Source: Paenibacillus durus
GTDB taxonomy: Bacteria; Bacillota; Bacilli; Paenibacillales; Paenibacillaceae
NCBI RefSeq assembly: GCF_000756615.1
Contig: NZ_CP009288.1
Span: 3,720,001-3,784,000 of the forward strand
Direction: 5' to 3'
DNA: 64,000 bases
The notes beneath the pieces were generated by a model. It was not told where the DNA came from and did no database searches. It saw only the letters and a list, made by a program, of their open reading frames with translations. The stretch's first letter is position 1, and every line of letters begins with the position of its first letter. The position numbers and the translations under genes are program-made. Shown here piece by piece: positions 8,970-17,045 of this stretch.

Positions 8970-9593
8970 TCACTTTTTCGCCATAACCAGCTCATCGATG
9001 ATTGATTCAACGCTCTGTCCTGCCTCAAAACTGTACTGCCCGTATTGAATCCGTGTATTTGCCTTGCGGCTGCGGGCGGCATCCAAAAATGCGTCCTTGT
9101 CATGGATTACTCCCGCTCCCGCCAGCAAATCCGAGACTTTGGTTAGATTGGCTCCCTTCGGAATACGCAGGACAATACTGGAAACAACCGGTTTCTTGGC
9201 ATATGTATCGGACGACGGCGATGCCGCAGCGGACGGCTTAGCGGGCGAAGCCGGAGCCATAGGAGAAGCCGCCTGGCTGGGCGGTGATGCTGGCTGGCTC
9301 TGTGCAGCAGGAGATTTCGGGGCCGCAGGCTGCGATGTGCCTCCGCTATTGACTTTACCCTTTGCGTCTTGGCCTTTTGAGGCTTCCTCTTGCTGCTCCA
9401 ACGCTCGCCACTCGTCAGCTGTCAGCAGATTCGATCCCGCATCGGCAACCTTCATGTTCAGCTTCGAAGCTTCCTTGGCAAGCTGCGCCTTCGTTGGTGT
9501 AGCCATACCCGCCGAAATCATAAGCTGAAGAAGAAGCGCTCCAGCCACGAGCCCGCTGCCGAGCCCGATGATAAAGGAACGATTCCTGATCAC
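8970..9593 (-). CDS. Membrane protein with MltG N-terminal-like domain
   Basis: A 207-residue protein with one N-terminal membrane segment (about residues 7-29), a Ser/Pro/Ala-rich linker (about 75-130) and a C-terminal domain starting at VSSIVLRIPKGANL. That domain resembles the LysM-like N-terminal part of the endolytic transglycosylase MltG (IPKG, then YGQYSFEAGQS). The MltG catalytic domain is absent, so it probably binds the cell wall or a partner rather than cutting glycan. The start is GTG at 9593, overlapping the previous stop (GTGA). It is last in the operon; a role in motility or the envelope is inferred. Confidence 0.75.
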   Translation of the reverse strand: MIRNRSFIIGLGSGLVAGALLLQLMISAGMATPTKAQLAKEASKLNMKVADAGSNLLTADEWRALEQQEEASKGQDAKGKVNSGGTSQPAAPKSPAAQSQPASPPSQAASPMAPASPAKPSAAASPSSDTYAKKPVVSSIVLRIPKGANLTKVSDLLAGAGVIHDKDAFLDAARSRKANTRIQYGQYSFEAGQSVESIIDELVMAKK

Positions 9594-10168
9594 GCTGATT
9601 CCTCCTGTTTGGCGAGCTGCAGAATCAATTGAATTTCTCCTGATTGCATTCCCGTTTTCTTGGCGATGGCATCGATAGATTTCCCCTCGTTATGAAGTTC
9701 GAATAGCTGCGGATAACGAAGCTTAATCGTGCTGACCGGTTTGGCCTTAATATCAACTGCCGGGTCGTCAGTCGCTTTTGTTTGAACTTCCGGTTGCTGC
9801 GCATGCGCATTTGTTTCTTTTCCGCCGGATAACGCCAACTGAAGGAGCCCGTTCTCATTTGCAGCCATACGCGTCTCCAACTGTGATGTTCTTTGCTGCA
9901 TCGCGTCCAGCCGCCCATTCAGTTCGCTAAGCTGCTCTTGAACCGCGGCCTGGTTGCTCTGGGACTGGGTCTTGATGGAATCTAGCAGCTCCAGCAGTTC
10001 ACGGTTTTCACGTTCGACATCGGTCATATATAATTCCAGCGCCGCTTCGACTTCTTTCAGGCTCTGCTTGTCCGCACCGCTGTCCTTGTTACGGGCACGC
10101 GACGGCAGAAACAGCGCATAAGCCAGCGCAAATCCGCCAAGCATAACAATGTACGCCCATGGTTGCAC
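9590..10168 (-). CDS. SwrB-like membrane coiled-coil protein
   Basis: A 192-residue protein with an N-terminal membrane segment (about residues 4-20), a long coiled coil (about 35-105, including KQSLKEVEAALELYMTDVERE) and a C-terminal helix-turn-helix-like end (DAIAKKTGMQSGEIQLIL). Position downstream of sigD and this architecture match B. subtilis SwrB, which promotes flagellar basal body maturation. I cannot confirm homology. The start is GTG at 10168 with AAGGAGAG ahead. Confidence 0.65.
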   Translation of the reverse strand: MQPWAYIVMLGGFALAYALFLPSRARNKDSGADKQSLKEVEAALELYMTDVERENRELLELLDSIKTQSQSNQAAVQEQLSELNGRLDAMQQRTSQLETRMAANENGLLQLALSGGKETNAHAQQPEVQTKATDDPAVDIKAKPVSTIKLRYPQLFELHNEGKSIDAIAKKTGMQSGEIQLILQLAKQEESA

Positions 10169-10246
10169 GTATCCGCTCTCCTTTAGTTAATAGAATAAAT
10201 ATTCCGCTTCTCTAATTACAGGGCTTCTAATTACTAAACTCTAAAT

Positions 10247-10552
10247 CTAGAGCTTAATATCGAAGCGGTGCCCTTTATAGGGATGCTCCGCGTTTCGCTC
10301 TTTGTCTTTCTTTTGTTCCCGGGAAGTACCGTTACCAGTAGAGCCCCCCCGGTGTCCTTCATCCCTTACGGCGGATTCCGATGACTCGCTGACCTCCGTG
10401 CTGCGGTGGGCCAGTTCACGAGATTCCTTTATGTTCTGACCCGCCAATCCCTGCTGCTCAAGCCCGGGCCGATGCTGAAGTTCTTGCTGGAGCTTACTCG
10501 CCTCAGTTGTCCGGGGCACTGCAATTTGCAATTCAACTGGCTTTAAGTTCAC
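10247..10552 (-). CDS. Conserved-type small hydrophilic protein, function unknown
   Basis: A 101-residue, highly charged and probably disordered protein rich in Glu, Arg, Gln and Ser, with no membrane segment. The ends look more conserved than the middle: an N-terminal MNLKPVELQIAVPRT and a C-terminal PYKGHRFDIKL. The start is GTG at 10552 after AGGGGA. It sits between the FapA-like and SwrB-like genes in the same direction, so it is probably in the operon. A chaperone or regulator role in flagellar assembly would be a guess. Confidence 0.65.
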   Translation of the reverse strand: MNLKPVELQIAVPRTTEASKLQQELQHRPGLEQQGLAGQNIKESRELAHRSTEVSESSESAVRDEGHRGGSTGNGTSREQKKDKERNAEHPYKGHRFDIKL

Positions 10553-10603
10553 GGTAATCCCCTGCCCTTCCCCGTTAGAATCTATTCACCCTCATCAGAG
10601 GAT

Positions 10604-12010
10604 TTAGACGTTAGGCGCCATATAAATGTCGCCCTCGGAGTAGTAGAACGTAACTCGCTCTGCCGTGTCCTTAATAAATCTGGTATATCTGCCGATTACG
10701 ATTTTCGAGCCGCCGTAAATGGTTTTGACGACCTCAACTCTGGCCGAATCCGTATCCTCAAGCATTCTTTCGATCTCCAGAATCCGTTCTTTAATATGGG
10801 CTTCCTCTCTTTGCTGAGATTGCTGAGTAGCATTAAGCTTGATCCTTAAGGCAACCTTGTCCGGGGGCAGGGAACCGTTTATCGCCAACTGATTCAGCAG
10901 ATAGAGCGCCTTTTTCGTTTTATCGGCGTTATCCAGGAGCAAGCGAAGCTGCTGACGAAGGTCGTTAATTTCATTTCTCAGCTCGGGCAGCACTCCAACT
11001 TCGATAGCTGTTGCCGTCGACATCGTGTTTCCAATCGTGCGCGCAACTACTTTTTCCCCCGCCTGCACCGTTCCGCCTACGATAAGACCCTTAGACCCAT
11101 TGCATAACACGTTCTTGCCGGCGCGGATATTTGAATGCATGATGCTCTGGGAGACAATGATATCCTCCGCCGCCGTCACATTTCCATCCTGAATAAAGGA
11201 CACCTTCACATTGGTTCCGGCGCTGACTAATCCTTTGTTATAACCGATAATGCCCCCATTGATTTCGATTGAACCTTTTGCAAATAGTTCAGCCCCTTCA
11301 ACACCGCCGCTTACCCGAATGTCCCCTTCTGATTTCACCGTAAACCCGGACAGTACATTGCCTCGGATGACGACGGTGCCGACAAAATCGATATTCCCAG
11401 TGTTGTAATCCACATCGCCCTGCACTTCGTATACGGGAAAAACATTGATTTTACCTTTATCGGTATAGGATATCAGTCCATCTATTGCCGCATACATTAG
11501 GGTTCCATCATCATTAAGCAGGACGTTCTTACCGACCTTGAAGTGGGCAGCCTTCCCTGCCTTGCAGGGAATCGGATCCCCGGTGACAGACATTCCGGGC
11601 TGCCCTGGTTCAGGGGGAATAAGCGTGGCAATCAGTTGTCCCTTGCGGACATTGCTCAGCCGGATTAATTCCTTAAAGTCGACCTTGCCGTCTTCCTTTT
11701 CCATCGGGCGGTGGTCATTATCATCCTTAGTAAAAGTAAGCAATATTTGTCCGTCTGTACCGTTTACGGGTGCCTTGCCCAGAGCAATCGGCACTTTGCC
11801 GGATATGTACTCTTCCGGGTGATCTGCAAAACGCTGAACGATATCCCACTGTACACCGTAGAGAACCTTATTTCGCTGCAAAAAAACGCCCAGTTCTTCA
11901 ACCGAGCAGGCGAATCCTTCATCCCGTTGATAAAATTCAAGATACGCAATTTCCTTGTCCTCCGAAAAGCTGATGCTCAAATATTCGCTCAACGCAGATT
12001 GAACAACCAT
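10604..12010 (-). CDS. FapA family protein (DUF342)
   Basis: A 468-residue protein of the FapA/DUF342 family, often coded beside flagellar genes. After an N-terminal region, residues about 190-330 form regular beta turns (GNVLSGFTVKSEGDIRVSGGVEGAELFAKGSIEINGGIIG) suggesting a beta-helix, then a coiled coil (ELRNEINDLRQQLRLLLD). The role is unknown; polymer-binding or morphogenesis functions have been suggested for relatives. I place the start at ATG 12010 because GCAAGGAGG precedes it by 6 bases; an upstream ATG overlaps that site. It directly follows sigD. Confidence 0.87.
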   Translation of the reverse strand: MVVQSALSEYLSISFSEDKEIAYLEFYQRDEGFACSVEELGVFLQRNKVLYGVQWDIVQRFADHPEEYISGKVPIALGKAPVNGTDGQILLTFTKDDNDHRPMEKEDGKVDFKELIRLSNVRKGQLIATLIPPEPGQPGMSVTGDPIPCKAGKAAHFKVGKNVLLNDDGTLMYAAIDGLISYTDKGKINVFPVYEVQGDVDYNTGNIDFVGTVVIRGNVLSGFTVKSEGDIRVSGGVEGAELFAKGSIEINGGIIGYNKGLVSAGTNVKVSFIQDGNVTAAEDIIVSQSIMHSNIRAGKNVLCNGSKGLIVGGTVQAGEKVVARTIGNTMSTATAIEVGVLPELRNEINDLRQQLRLLLDNADKTKKALYLLNQLAINGSLPPDKVALRIKLNATQQSQQREEAHIKERILEIERMLEDTDSARVEVVKTIYGGSKIVIGRYTRFIKDTAERVTFYYSEGDIYMAPNV

Positions 12011-12037
12011 TTTCCGCCTCCTTGCCGCCATACCTGG

Positions 12038-12826
12038 CTAATCATTTTGCATTAAGAGATCCCGATTCTTCTCAAGCGTTCCCCGCAGCCGCAGTATCGC
12101 CTTGGAATGCAGCTGCGATATCCGTGAAGGAGATAAGGACATGACCTCTGCAATTTCGCTCAAAGATAGGTCTTCATAATATAAAAGGGACACGACGGTC
12201 CGTTCTTTCACAGTTAGTTTCTCGATGCCTTTGGTAAGCGTTTCACGAAGATAGAACTCATTTACTTTATGATCAGGGTTCTTGGCTTTATCATCCACCA
12301 ATACCGACATACGGGTCTCTGATTCTTCTTCCCGAATTGGATCCTCTAAAGAACAGAGCGTCATCACCGCCACATCCTGGAGCATGCTTTGAAACTCTTG
12401 TTCGGTTACATCTAAATAGCGGCTCATCTCTTCATCGCTGACAGATCTTAAATATTTCTGTTCGAGCTGCTGGTATGCATCCTCAATCTTTTTCGCCTTT
12501 TCCCGGACCGAGCGCGGAACCCAGTCGCCTTGACGTAGAGAATCGAGAATTGCGCCTCGGACACGCCAGGAGGCATAAGTTTGAAATTGCAGTCCCCTTT
12601 TGTAATCAAACTTTTCAATCGCGTCAATCAGTCCCATAACGCCATTGCTTGCCAGGTCGTCTTTCGAGACGTTTTTAGGCAGACCTACGGCCAAACGCCC
12701 GGCAACATAATCCACTATGGGCAGATATTTCTCGATCAGATTTTTTTTGGCTTCCGGGTTCCCTTCTTCTTTCCACTGTTCCCAGAGGGCCTGGTGTTCC
12801 AAATGAGAAGCTTTATGCTCGTTCAA
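12038..12826 (-). CDS. sigD: Flagellar/motility sigma factor SigD (FliA/WhiG type)
   Basis: Directs RNA polymerase to late flagellar, motility and autolysin promoters. Region 2 contains GLIDAIEKFDYKRGLQFQTYASWRVRGAILDSLR, and region 4 the helix-turn-helix LSLSEIAEVMSLSPSRISQLHSKAILRLR. The 262 residues are close to B. subtilis SigD (254). The start is TTG at 12826 with GAAGGGTG ahead. It lies near the end of the large operon, where in B. subtilis distance from the promoter affects SigD level and the motile fraction. Confidence 0.96.
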   Translation of the reverse strand: MNEHKASHLEHQALWEQWKEEGNPEAKKNLIEKYLPIVDYVAGRLAVGLPKNVSKDDLASNGVMGLIDAIEKFDYKRGLQFQTYASWRVRGAILDSLRQGDWVPRSVREKAKKIEDAYQQLEQKYLRSVSDEEMSRYLDVTEQEFQSMLQDVAVMTLCSLEDPIREEESETRMSVLVDDKAKNPDHKVNEFYLRETLTKGIEKLTVKERTVVSLLYYEDLSLSEIAEVMSLSPSRISQLHSKAILRLRGTLEKNRDLLMQND

Positions 12827-12912
12827 CGGCTTTCACCCTTCCCACAGTGTAGTCGGCGAGTCCGCGGGCCAGGGTTCATTGAAATCCACAATATGTCTCC
12901 CACTACGCTCGC

Positions 12913-13332
12913 TCATTCATTTTTTAAGTGACGAACGGCCTTGGCCAATTCTTCAGGATCCTTCATCGAGACCAGTTTGGGAGGCTGAAGCGGCTTAAAC
13001 TCACCGTTTTCTTGTTTCTCTTGTTCAGGCTTAGGTTTAAGCAAATCCTTTAATTCCTCATTCTCGTCCGGAGTCAAAATATCCACTTGAGCGCCCAAAG
13101 TCTTCTGAACACCGCCTGAAGAGGAGAAGAGTTTGTCCGAATTTGCAGTTTGCTTAGTAATAAGCCCCAAAACCCATTGCAGGGCATAGGCAAGTAAGAA
13201 CCAGAGAATAAATCCCGCTAATCCCCGAAACAAACTGGTCATTGGCAAATTGTTCCGCAGCGAAAACAGATAGGTGAAAATAAAACCGGCCAGCCCGCAG
13301 GTCAAGTTAATTAAAATAGTTCTAGTCATCAT
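12913..13332 (-). CDS. Membrane protein between cheD and sigD, unknown
   Basis: A 139-residue protein with two membrane segments (about residues 4-20 and 28-52) followed by a polar tail with a Glu/Pro-rich part (TPDENEELKDLLKPKPEQEKQ). I place the start at ATG 13332 after AAGGAA; a second ATG follows at once. It is coded 1 base after the stop region of cheD, so it belongs to the operon. B. subtilis has no gene here that I know of. Function unknown. Confidence 0.75.
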   Translation of the reverse strand: MMTRTILINLTCGLAGFIFTYLFSLRNNLPMTSLFRGLAGFILWFLLAYALQWVLGLITKQTANSDKLFSSSGGVQKTLGAQVDILTPDENEELKDLLKPKPEQEKQENGEFKPLQPPKLVSMKDPEELAKAVRHLKNE

Positions 13333-13333
13333 A

Positions 13334-13831
13334 TTATAATTCCTTAACACCTTTTTGCACACTGCGGATATACAATAATCCGGAACTGCAGGCGATCTCG
13401 ATCGTACGGCCGTAACTGCCCCCCGTATCTTCCGCCAATAAAGGAATATTCAAATTCTCCAAAGTTCGCTTACAGGATTCCACATTGCGCGGGCCAATTC
13501 TCATTGTGTCGTTCCCGCCGGCAAAAGCGAACATTTGGGAACCGCCGGCCATTTTGGCCACAATCCGGCTGCGGATCGCACCGAGACTGAGCAAGCGGGA
13601 TAAAAGCTCGGGGATTGCCGTATCTGCGAATTTGGCAATGTTAAGCTTCCCTTCGCGGGCGATCTCCGATGATGGCAGCATGACATGAGCCATTCCCCCC
13701 AATTTTTTCTCGGGATCGTAAAGTGTAAGTCCAACGCATGAGCCAAGACCTGTGGTGCGGATTACTTTATCGTGGCTGCCTACGTTCAGATCAGCCATTC
13801 CCACCTTTATAACACTTTGCTCCTCTATCAT
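13334..13831 (-). CDS. cheD: Chemoreceptor glutamine deamidase CheD
   Basis: Deamidates glutamines on chemoreceptors and activates the phosphatase CheC. The family pattern is complete in 165 residues: GLGSCVGLTLYDPEKKLGGMAHVMLPSS, with catalytic Cys and His, and GGSQMF. Its ATG overlaps the cheC stop by four bases, so the CheC-CheD partners are translationally coupled. Confidence 0.96.
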   Translation of the reverse strand: MIEEQSVIKVGMADLNVGSHDKVIRTTGLGSCVGLTLYDPEKKLGGMAHVMLPSSEIAREGKLNIAKFADTAIPELLSRLLSLGAIRSRIVAKMAGGSQMFAFAGGNDTMRIGPRNVESCKRTLENLNIPLLAEDTGGSYGRTIEIACSSGLLYIRSVQKGVKEL

Positions 13832-14448
13832 TCAAACGGCACTCCCAGAGATTGAAAAATTTTAGGAAACGATTCAGGATCCGGAATAAGAAAGAACTGG
13901 CCTTCAATCTCATCCTGCCCTTCCAAAAATGTTGTATCGATCAGGAGTGCGTCGTCTCCCATCTGTCCGAACTGCAAAAGCCCGTAGCTCAAAATCGCTC
14001 CCGCCATGTCCATCGCCAAAGCCGGTACCGTCGGGTACATGGAAAGGGAAGTAAAGTCGGCCAGGGACGAGAGGTAGGACCCCGCCAATATATTACCAAT
14101 TTCATTGAGTGCGGAGAGTTCCATTTCACTCAGTTCTTCGCCCGACACCTCAGAGATGCCCGCTACACGTCTCAGCAAATTGCGTGCCGCATCCGGCGAC
14201 AGTATAAAGAACAAATTCCCCGGCGCCTCGCCTTCGACGCGCAGAAAAACTGCAAAGACAACCTCTTCGGCACCGCCCACTTTTTCAGCGATCTCCTCGA
14301 ATCCAAGCAATTGAACTTTAGGAACCGCCATATCAATCGGCTTGTTCAGCAATTGGGACAAAGCTGTGGCGGCGTTCCCAGCTCCGATATTCCCGACTTC
14401 CTTTAGGACATCCATTTTAAAATCTTTCTGATATTTGAACATTTCCAT
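13828..14448 (-). CDS. cheC: CheY-P phosphatase CheC
   Basis: Removes phosphate from CheY-P and binds CheD in the Bacillus-type adaptation system. It has the repeated phosphatase helix pattern: DVLKEVGNIGAGNAATALSQLL in the N-terminal part and ELSEMELSALNEIGNILAGSYLSSL in the middle. The 206 residues match B. subtilis CheC (209). It lies between cheW and cheD. Confidence 0.96.
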   Translation of the reverse strand: MEMFKYQKDFKMDVLKEVGNIGAGNAATALSQLLNKPIDMAVPKVQLLGFEEIAEKVGGAEEVVFAVFLRVEGEAPGNLFFILSPDAARNLLRRVAGISEVSGEELSEMELSALNEIGNILAGSYLSSLADFTSLSMYPTVPALAMDMAGAILSYGLLQFGQMGDDALLIDTTFLEGQDEIEGQFFLIPDPESFPKIFQSLGVPFE

Positions 14449-14452
14449 GGCA

Positions 14453-14914
14453 TCAGCCCTCGAAACTTTCCAGTTGCACGATTTCGTTCTTATTGAGGAC
14501 TTCTGACAAATTAAGCATAATGAGCAGGCGATCCTCTCCTATTTTGGCCACACCATCCAAGTACTTGGCTTTAATGCCCCCTACCACTTCCGGAGGTGTA
14601 TCGATGGATTCCCTGTTCAAATCGATCACATCGTTGGCCGAATCCACGATAAAGCCGACCTCCATCTCATTGACAACAACGATAATGATGCGGGTCTGAT
14701 CGGTATGCTCTGCCTCCTCCAGACCAAATCTTCCTCGAAGATCGATCACGGGGATAACGACGCCGCGCAGATTGATGACCCCTTTGATAAAGTTGTACGT
14801 CTTCGGAACCCGCGTAATCGGCATCAGACGCTCGATTGTTTGAACTTTATCCACTTCGATCCCATATTCCTCGGTAGCTAATTTAAAGACAATGACTTTA
14901 ATATCTTCTGCCAT
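14453..14914 (-). CDS. cheW: Chemotaxis coupling protein CheW
   Basis: Adaptor linking receptors to CheA. It shows the SH3-like CheW fold with VFKLATEEYGIEVDKVQTIERLMPITRVP, then NLRGVVIPVIDLR. I chose ATG at 14914 (MAEDIKV) because GGAGGT lies 7 bases ahead; an upstream ATG in the same frame precedes that site. The product has 153 residues. Confidence 0.96.
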   Translation of the reverse strand: MAEDIKVIVFKLATEEYGIEVDKVQTIERLMPITRVPKTYNFIKGVINLRGVVIPVIDLRGRFGLEEAEHTDQTRIIIVVVNEMEVGFIVDSANDVIDLNRESIDTPPEVVGGIKAKYLDGVAKIGEDRLLIMLNLSEVLNKNEIVQLESFEG

Positions 14915-14941
14915 GGAAAGTACCTCCATTTATGGTTTCTT

Positions 14942-17011
14942 TTACTTAATAAAAGCGTTGGCATCGATAATTAGCGCAACCTGTCCGTCGCCAAGAATTG
15001 TGCCTCCCGATATTCCCTGGATACTAGGCAAGTACTTGCCTAGATTCTTAATGACAATTTCGTTCTGGCCAATGAAATCCTGCACCGTGAGCGCAACGAG
15101 CTTGTCACCTTTGCGAATGACAACAATTTCGGTCTCTTCTTCGTCGCTATCGTCATAGTCTGGCACATTAAAAATGGTGCTTAGGGATACGATCGGGATA
15201 TGGGAACCCCGGAACTCCAACATCTTGGCACCATGGACGCTGCGAATCTGCGACCGCTTCACGATTCCTGTCTCCACAATGGAAGAGAGCGGAATCGCAT
15301 ATTTCTCCGAGCCCAGCCGGACCAGCATGGCGGCTATAATGGACAGCGTAAGCGGAAGCTGAACAGAGAATGTAGTACCTTTCCCCGGAGTGGAATAGAT
15401 GGTGACGTTGCCTCCAAGCGATGAAATCTTAGCTTTCACGACATCCAACCCGACCCCCCGGCCCGATATATCGGAAATAACCTCGGCTGTGCTGAATCCT
15501 GCGGCGAACAACAGCTGATGGGCCTCATTGTCACTCATTGCCGCAGCTTGCTCCGCAGTGACGATTCCCTTATTAATCGCGGATTTCAGCACCTTCTCGC
15601 GGGAAATGCCGGCGCCGTCATCCTGAATTTCTATAAAGACGTGGTTGCCGCTGTGGAAGGCACGCAAATGAATGGAGCCGGTCTCCGGTTTGCCGGCGGC
15701 GATCCGGTCGGATACGGATTCGACCCCATGGTCGAGCGCATTACGCAAGAGGTGAACGAGCGGATCGCCGATTTCGTCGACGACGGTCCGGTCGAGCTCG
15801 GTTTCAGCGCCCGTAATGATCAGGTCCACCTTTTTGTCGAGTGACTTGGCAAGATCGCGAACCATACGGGGAAAACGATTGAACACCGTATCCACCGGTA
15901 CCATCCGCAGCTTCATGACTATATTCTGCAGGTCGGCACTCACTCGGCTCATATGCTCAACCGTCTCGGTCAATTCTCCGCTCTGGATATCCGAAGCATG
16001 CTGCTCCAGCCGCACCCTGTCGATTAGAAGCTCGCTGAGCAGGTTCATAAGAACATCCAGACGGTCGATATCGACACGGATGGTGCGTGATGGAGCGCCG
16101 GCGCTTTTGGCAGGAGCCTTCTTGGCTTCTTCTCTTTTGGGGGCTGCTGCGGGCGTTTCGTTAGCCGGAGGGATGTTCTCTCGCGCAGGAACTGGGGGGG
16201 CCTCCTCCACAGCGGCGGCGACTTCCGCCTTTCCAAGCTGGCTCAGCGTCTCCACATCAAGCGCCACCGACGTTACATTATCGATCTCGGATACTCCCAT
16301 GATCAGAGTCTGCATTTCCTCGGCAGTCTTCTGGGAGATATAATAGAGTGAAAAGCTGTAATCAAACTTTTCCTGCTCGATATCCTGAACCGAAGGGAAG
16401 GATTTCACGACTTCACCGAAACGCTCTAGCAGTTCAAAGACCATATAAGCCCTCACCGCGCGGAGCTGACAGTCTTTACGAAGCGATACTTGAATGAATA
16501 GCACCTGAAGTCCTTCCTGAATCGATTGTTCAAGAACCGATAGTTGGAATTCATCGAGAAGAGCCGGTGCTTCCGTTTCCTTGGGTGCAGCGGCTGCCGG
16601 CGCGGCGCCTTCTCCCTGAGCCGACGGCACTTCGCCGCGCACAATTGCTTGAAGAGAGGACACAATGGCAGATACGTCGGCTTTACCCTCTCCACCGGCA
16701 GTAATATCCTGAACCATGGCTTCAAGCGCATCAAGACTCTTGAATAAAGTGTCAAAAATAAAATCCTGCATAACCAGCTTGCCGTTTCGCACCAGGTCCA
16801 GTACATTCTCCATCTGGTGGGTTAGCGAAGCCAGATCTTCAAATCCCATTGTCGCCGCCATGCCTTTTAAGGTATGTGCGGAGCGGAAGATCACCTGCAC
16901 AATACTGAGATCGTCCGGATTGGCCTCCAGGCCCATCATATTCTCGTTCAAAGACTGCAGATGATCATTCGACTCATCAATAAACATGGATAAATACTGA
17001 TTCATGTCCAT
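14942..17011 (-). CDS. cheA: Chemotaxis histidine kinase CheA
   Basis: Receptor-controlled kinase that phosphorylates CheY and CheB. Domains in order: HPt with FRSAHTLKGMAATMGF (phospho-His46), a P2 region for response-regulator binding (about 155-255) followed by a Pro/Ala-rich linker, dimerization, the ATPase with HLLRNALDHGVES, DDGAGIS and GRGVGLDVV, and a C-terminal CheW-like domain. The length of 689 residues is normal. ATG at 17011 follows AGGTG. Confidence 0.97.
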   Translation of the reverse strand: MDMNQYLSMFIDESNDHLQSLNENMMGLEANPDDLSIVQVIFRSAHTLKGMAATMGFEDLASLTHQMENVLDLVRNGKLVMQDFIFDTLFKSLDALEAMVQDITAGGEGKADVSAIVSSLQAIVRGEVPSAQGEGAAPAAAAPKETEAPALLDEFQLSVLEQSIQEGLQVLFIQVSLRKDCQLRAVRAYMVFELLERFGEVVKSFPSVQDIEQEKFDYSFSLYYISQKTAEEMQTLIMGVSEIDNVTSVALDVETLSQLGKAEVAAAVEEAPPVPARENIPPANETPAAAPKREEAKKAPAKSAGAPSRTIRVDIDRLDVLMNLLSELLIDRVRLEQHASDIQSGELTETVEHMSRVSADLQNIVMKLRMVPVDTVFNRFPRMVRDLAKSLDKKVDLIITGAETELDRTVVDEIGDPLVHLLRNALDHGVESVSDRIAAGKPETGSIHLRAFHSGNHVFIEIQDDGAGISREKVLKSAINKGIVTAEQAAAMSDNEAHQLLFAAGFSTAEVISDISGRGVGLDVVKAKISSLGGNVTIYSTPGKGTTFSVQLPLTLSIIAAMLVRLGSEKYAIPLSSIVETGIVKRSQIRSVHGAKMLEFRGSHIPIVSLSTIFNVPDYDDSDEEETEIVVIRKGDKLVALTVQDFIGQNEIVIKNLGKYLPSIQGISGGTILGDGQVALIIDANAFIK

Positions 17012-17045
17012 GTCTGAGACACCTACCCTTCACGTTCGCTTTGCG

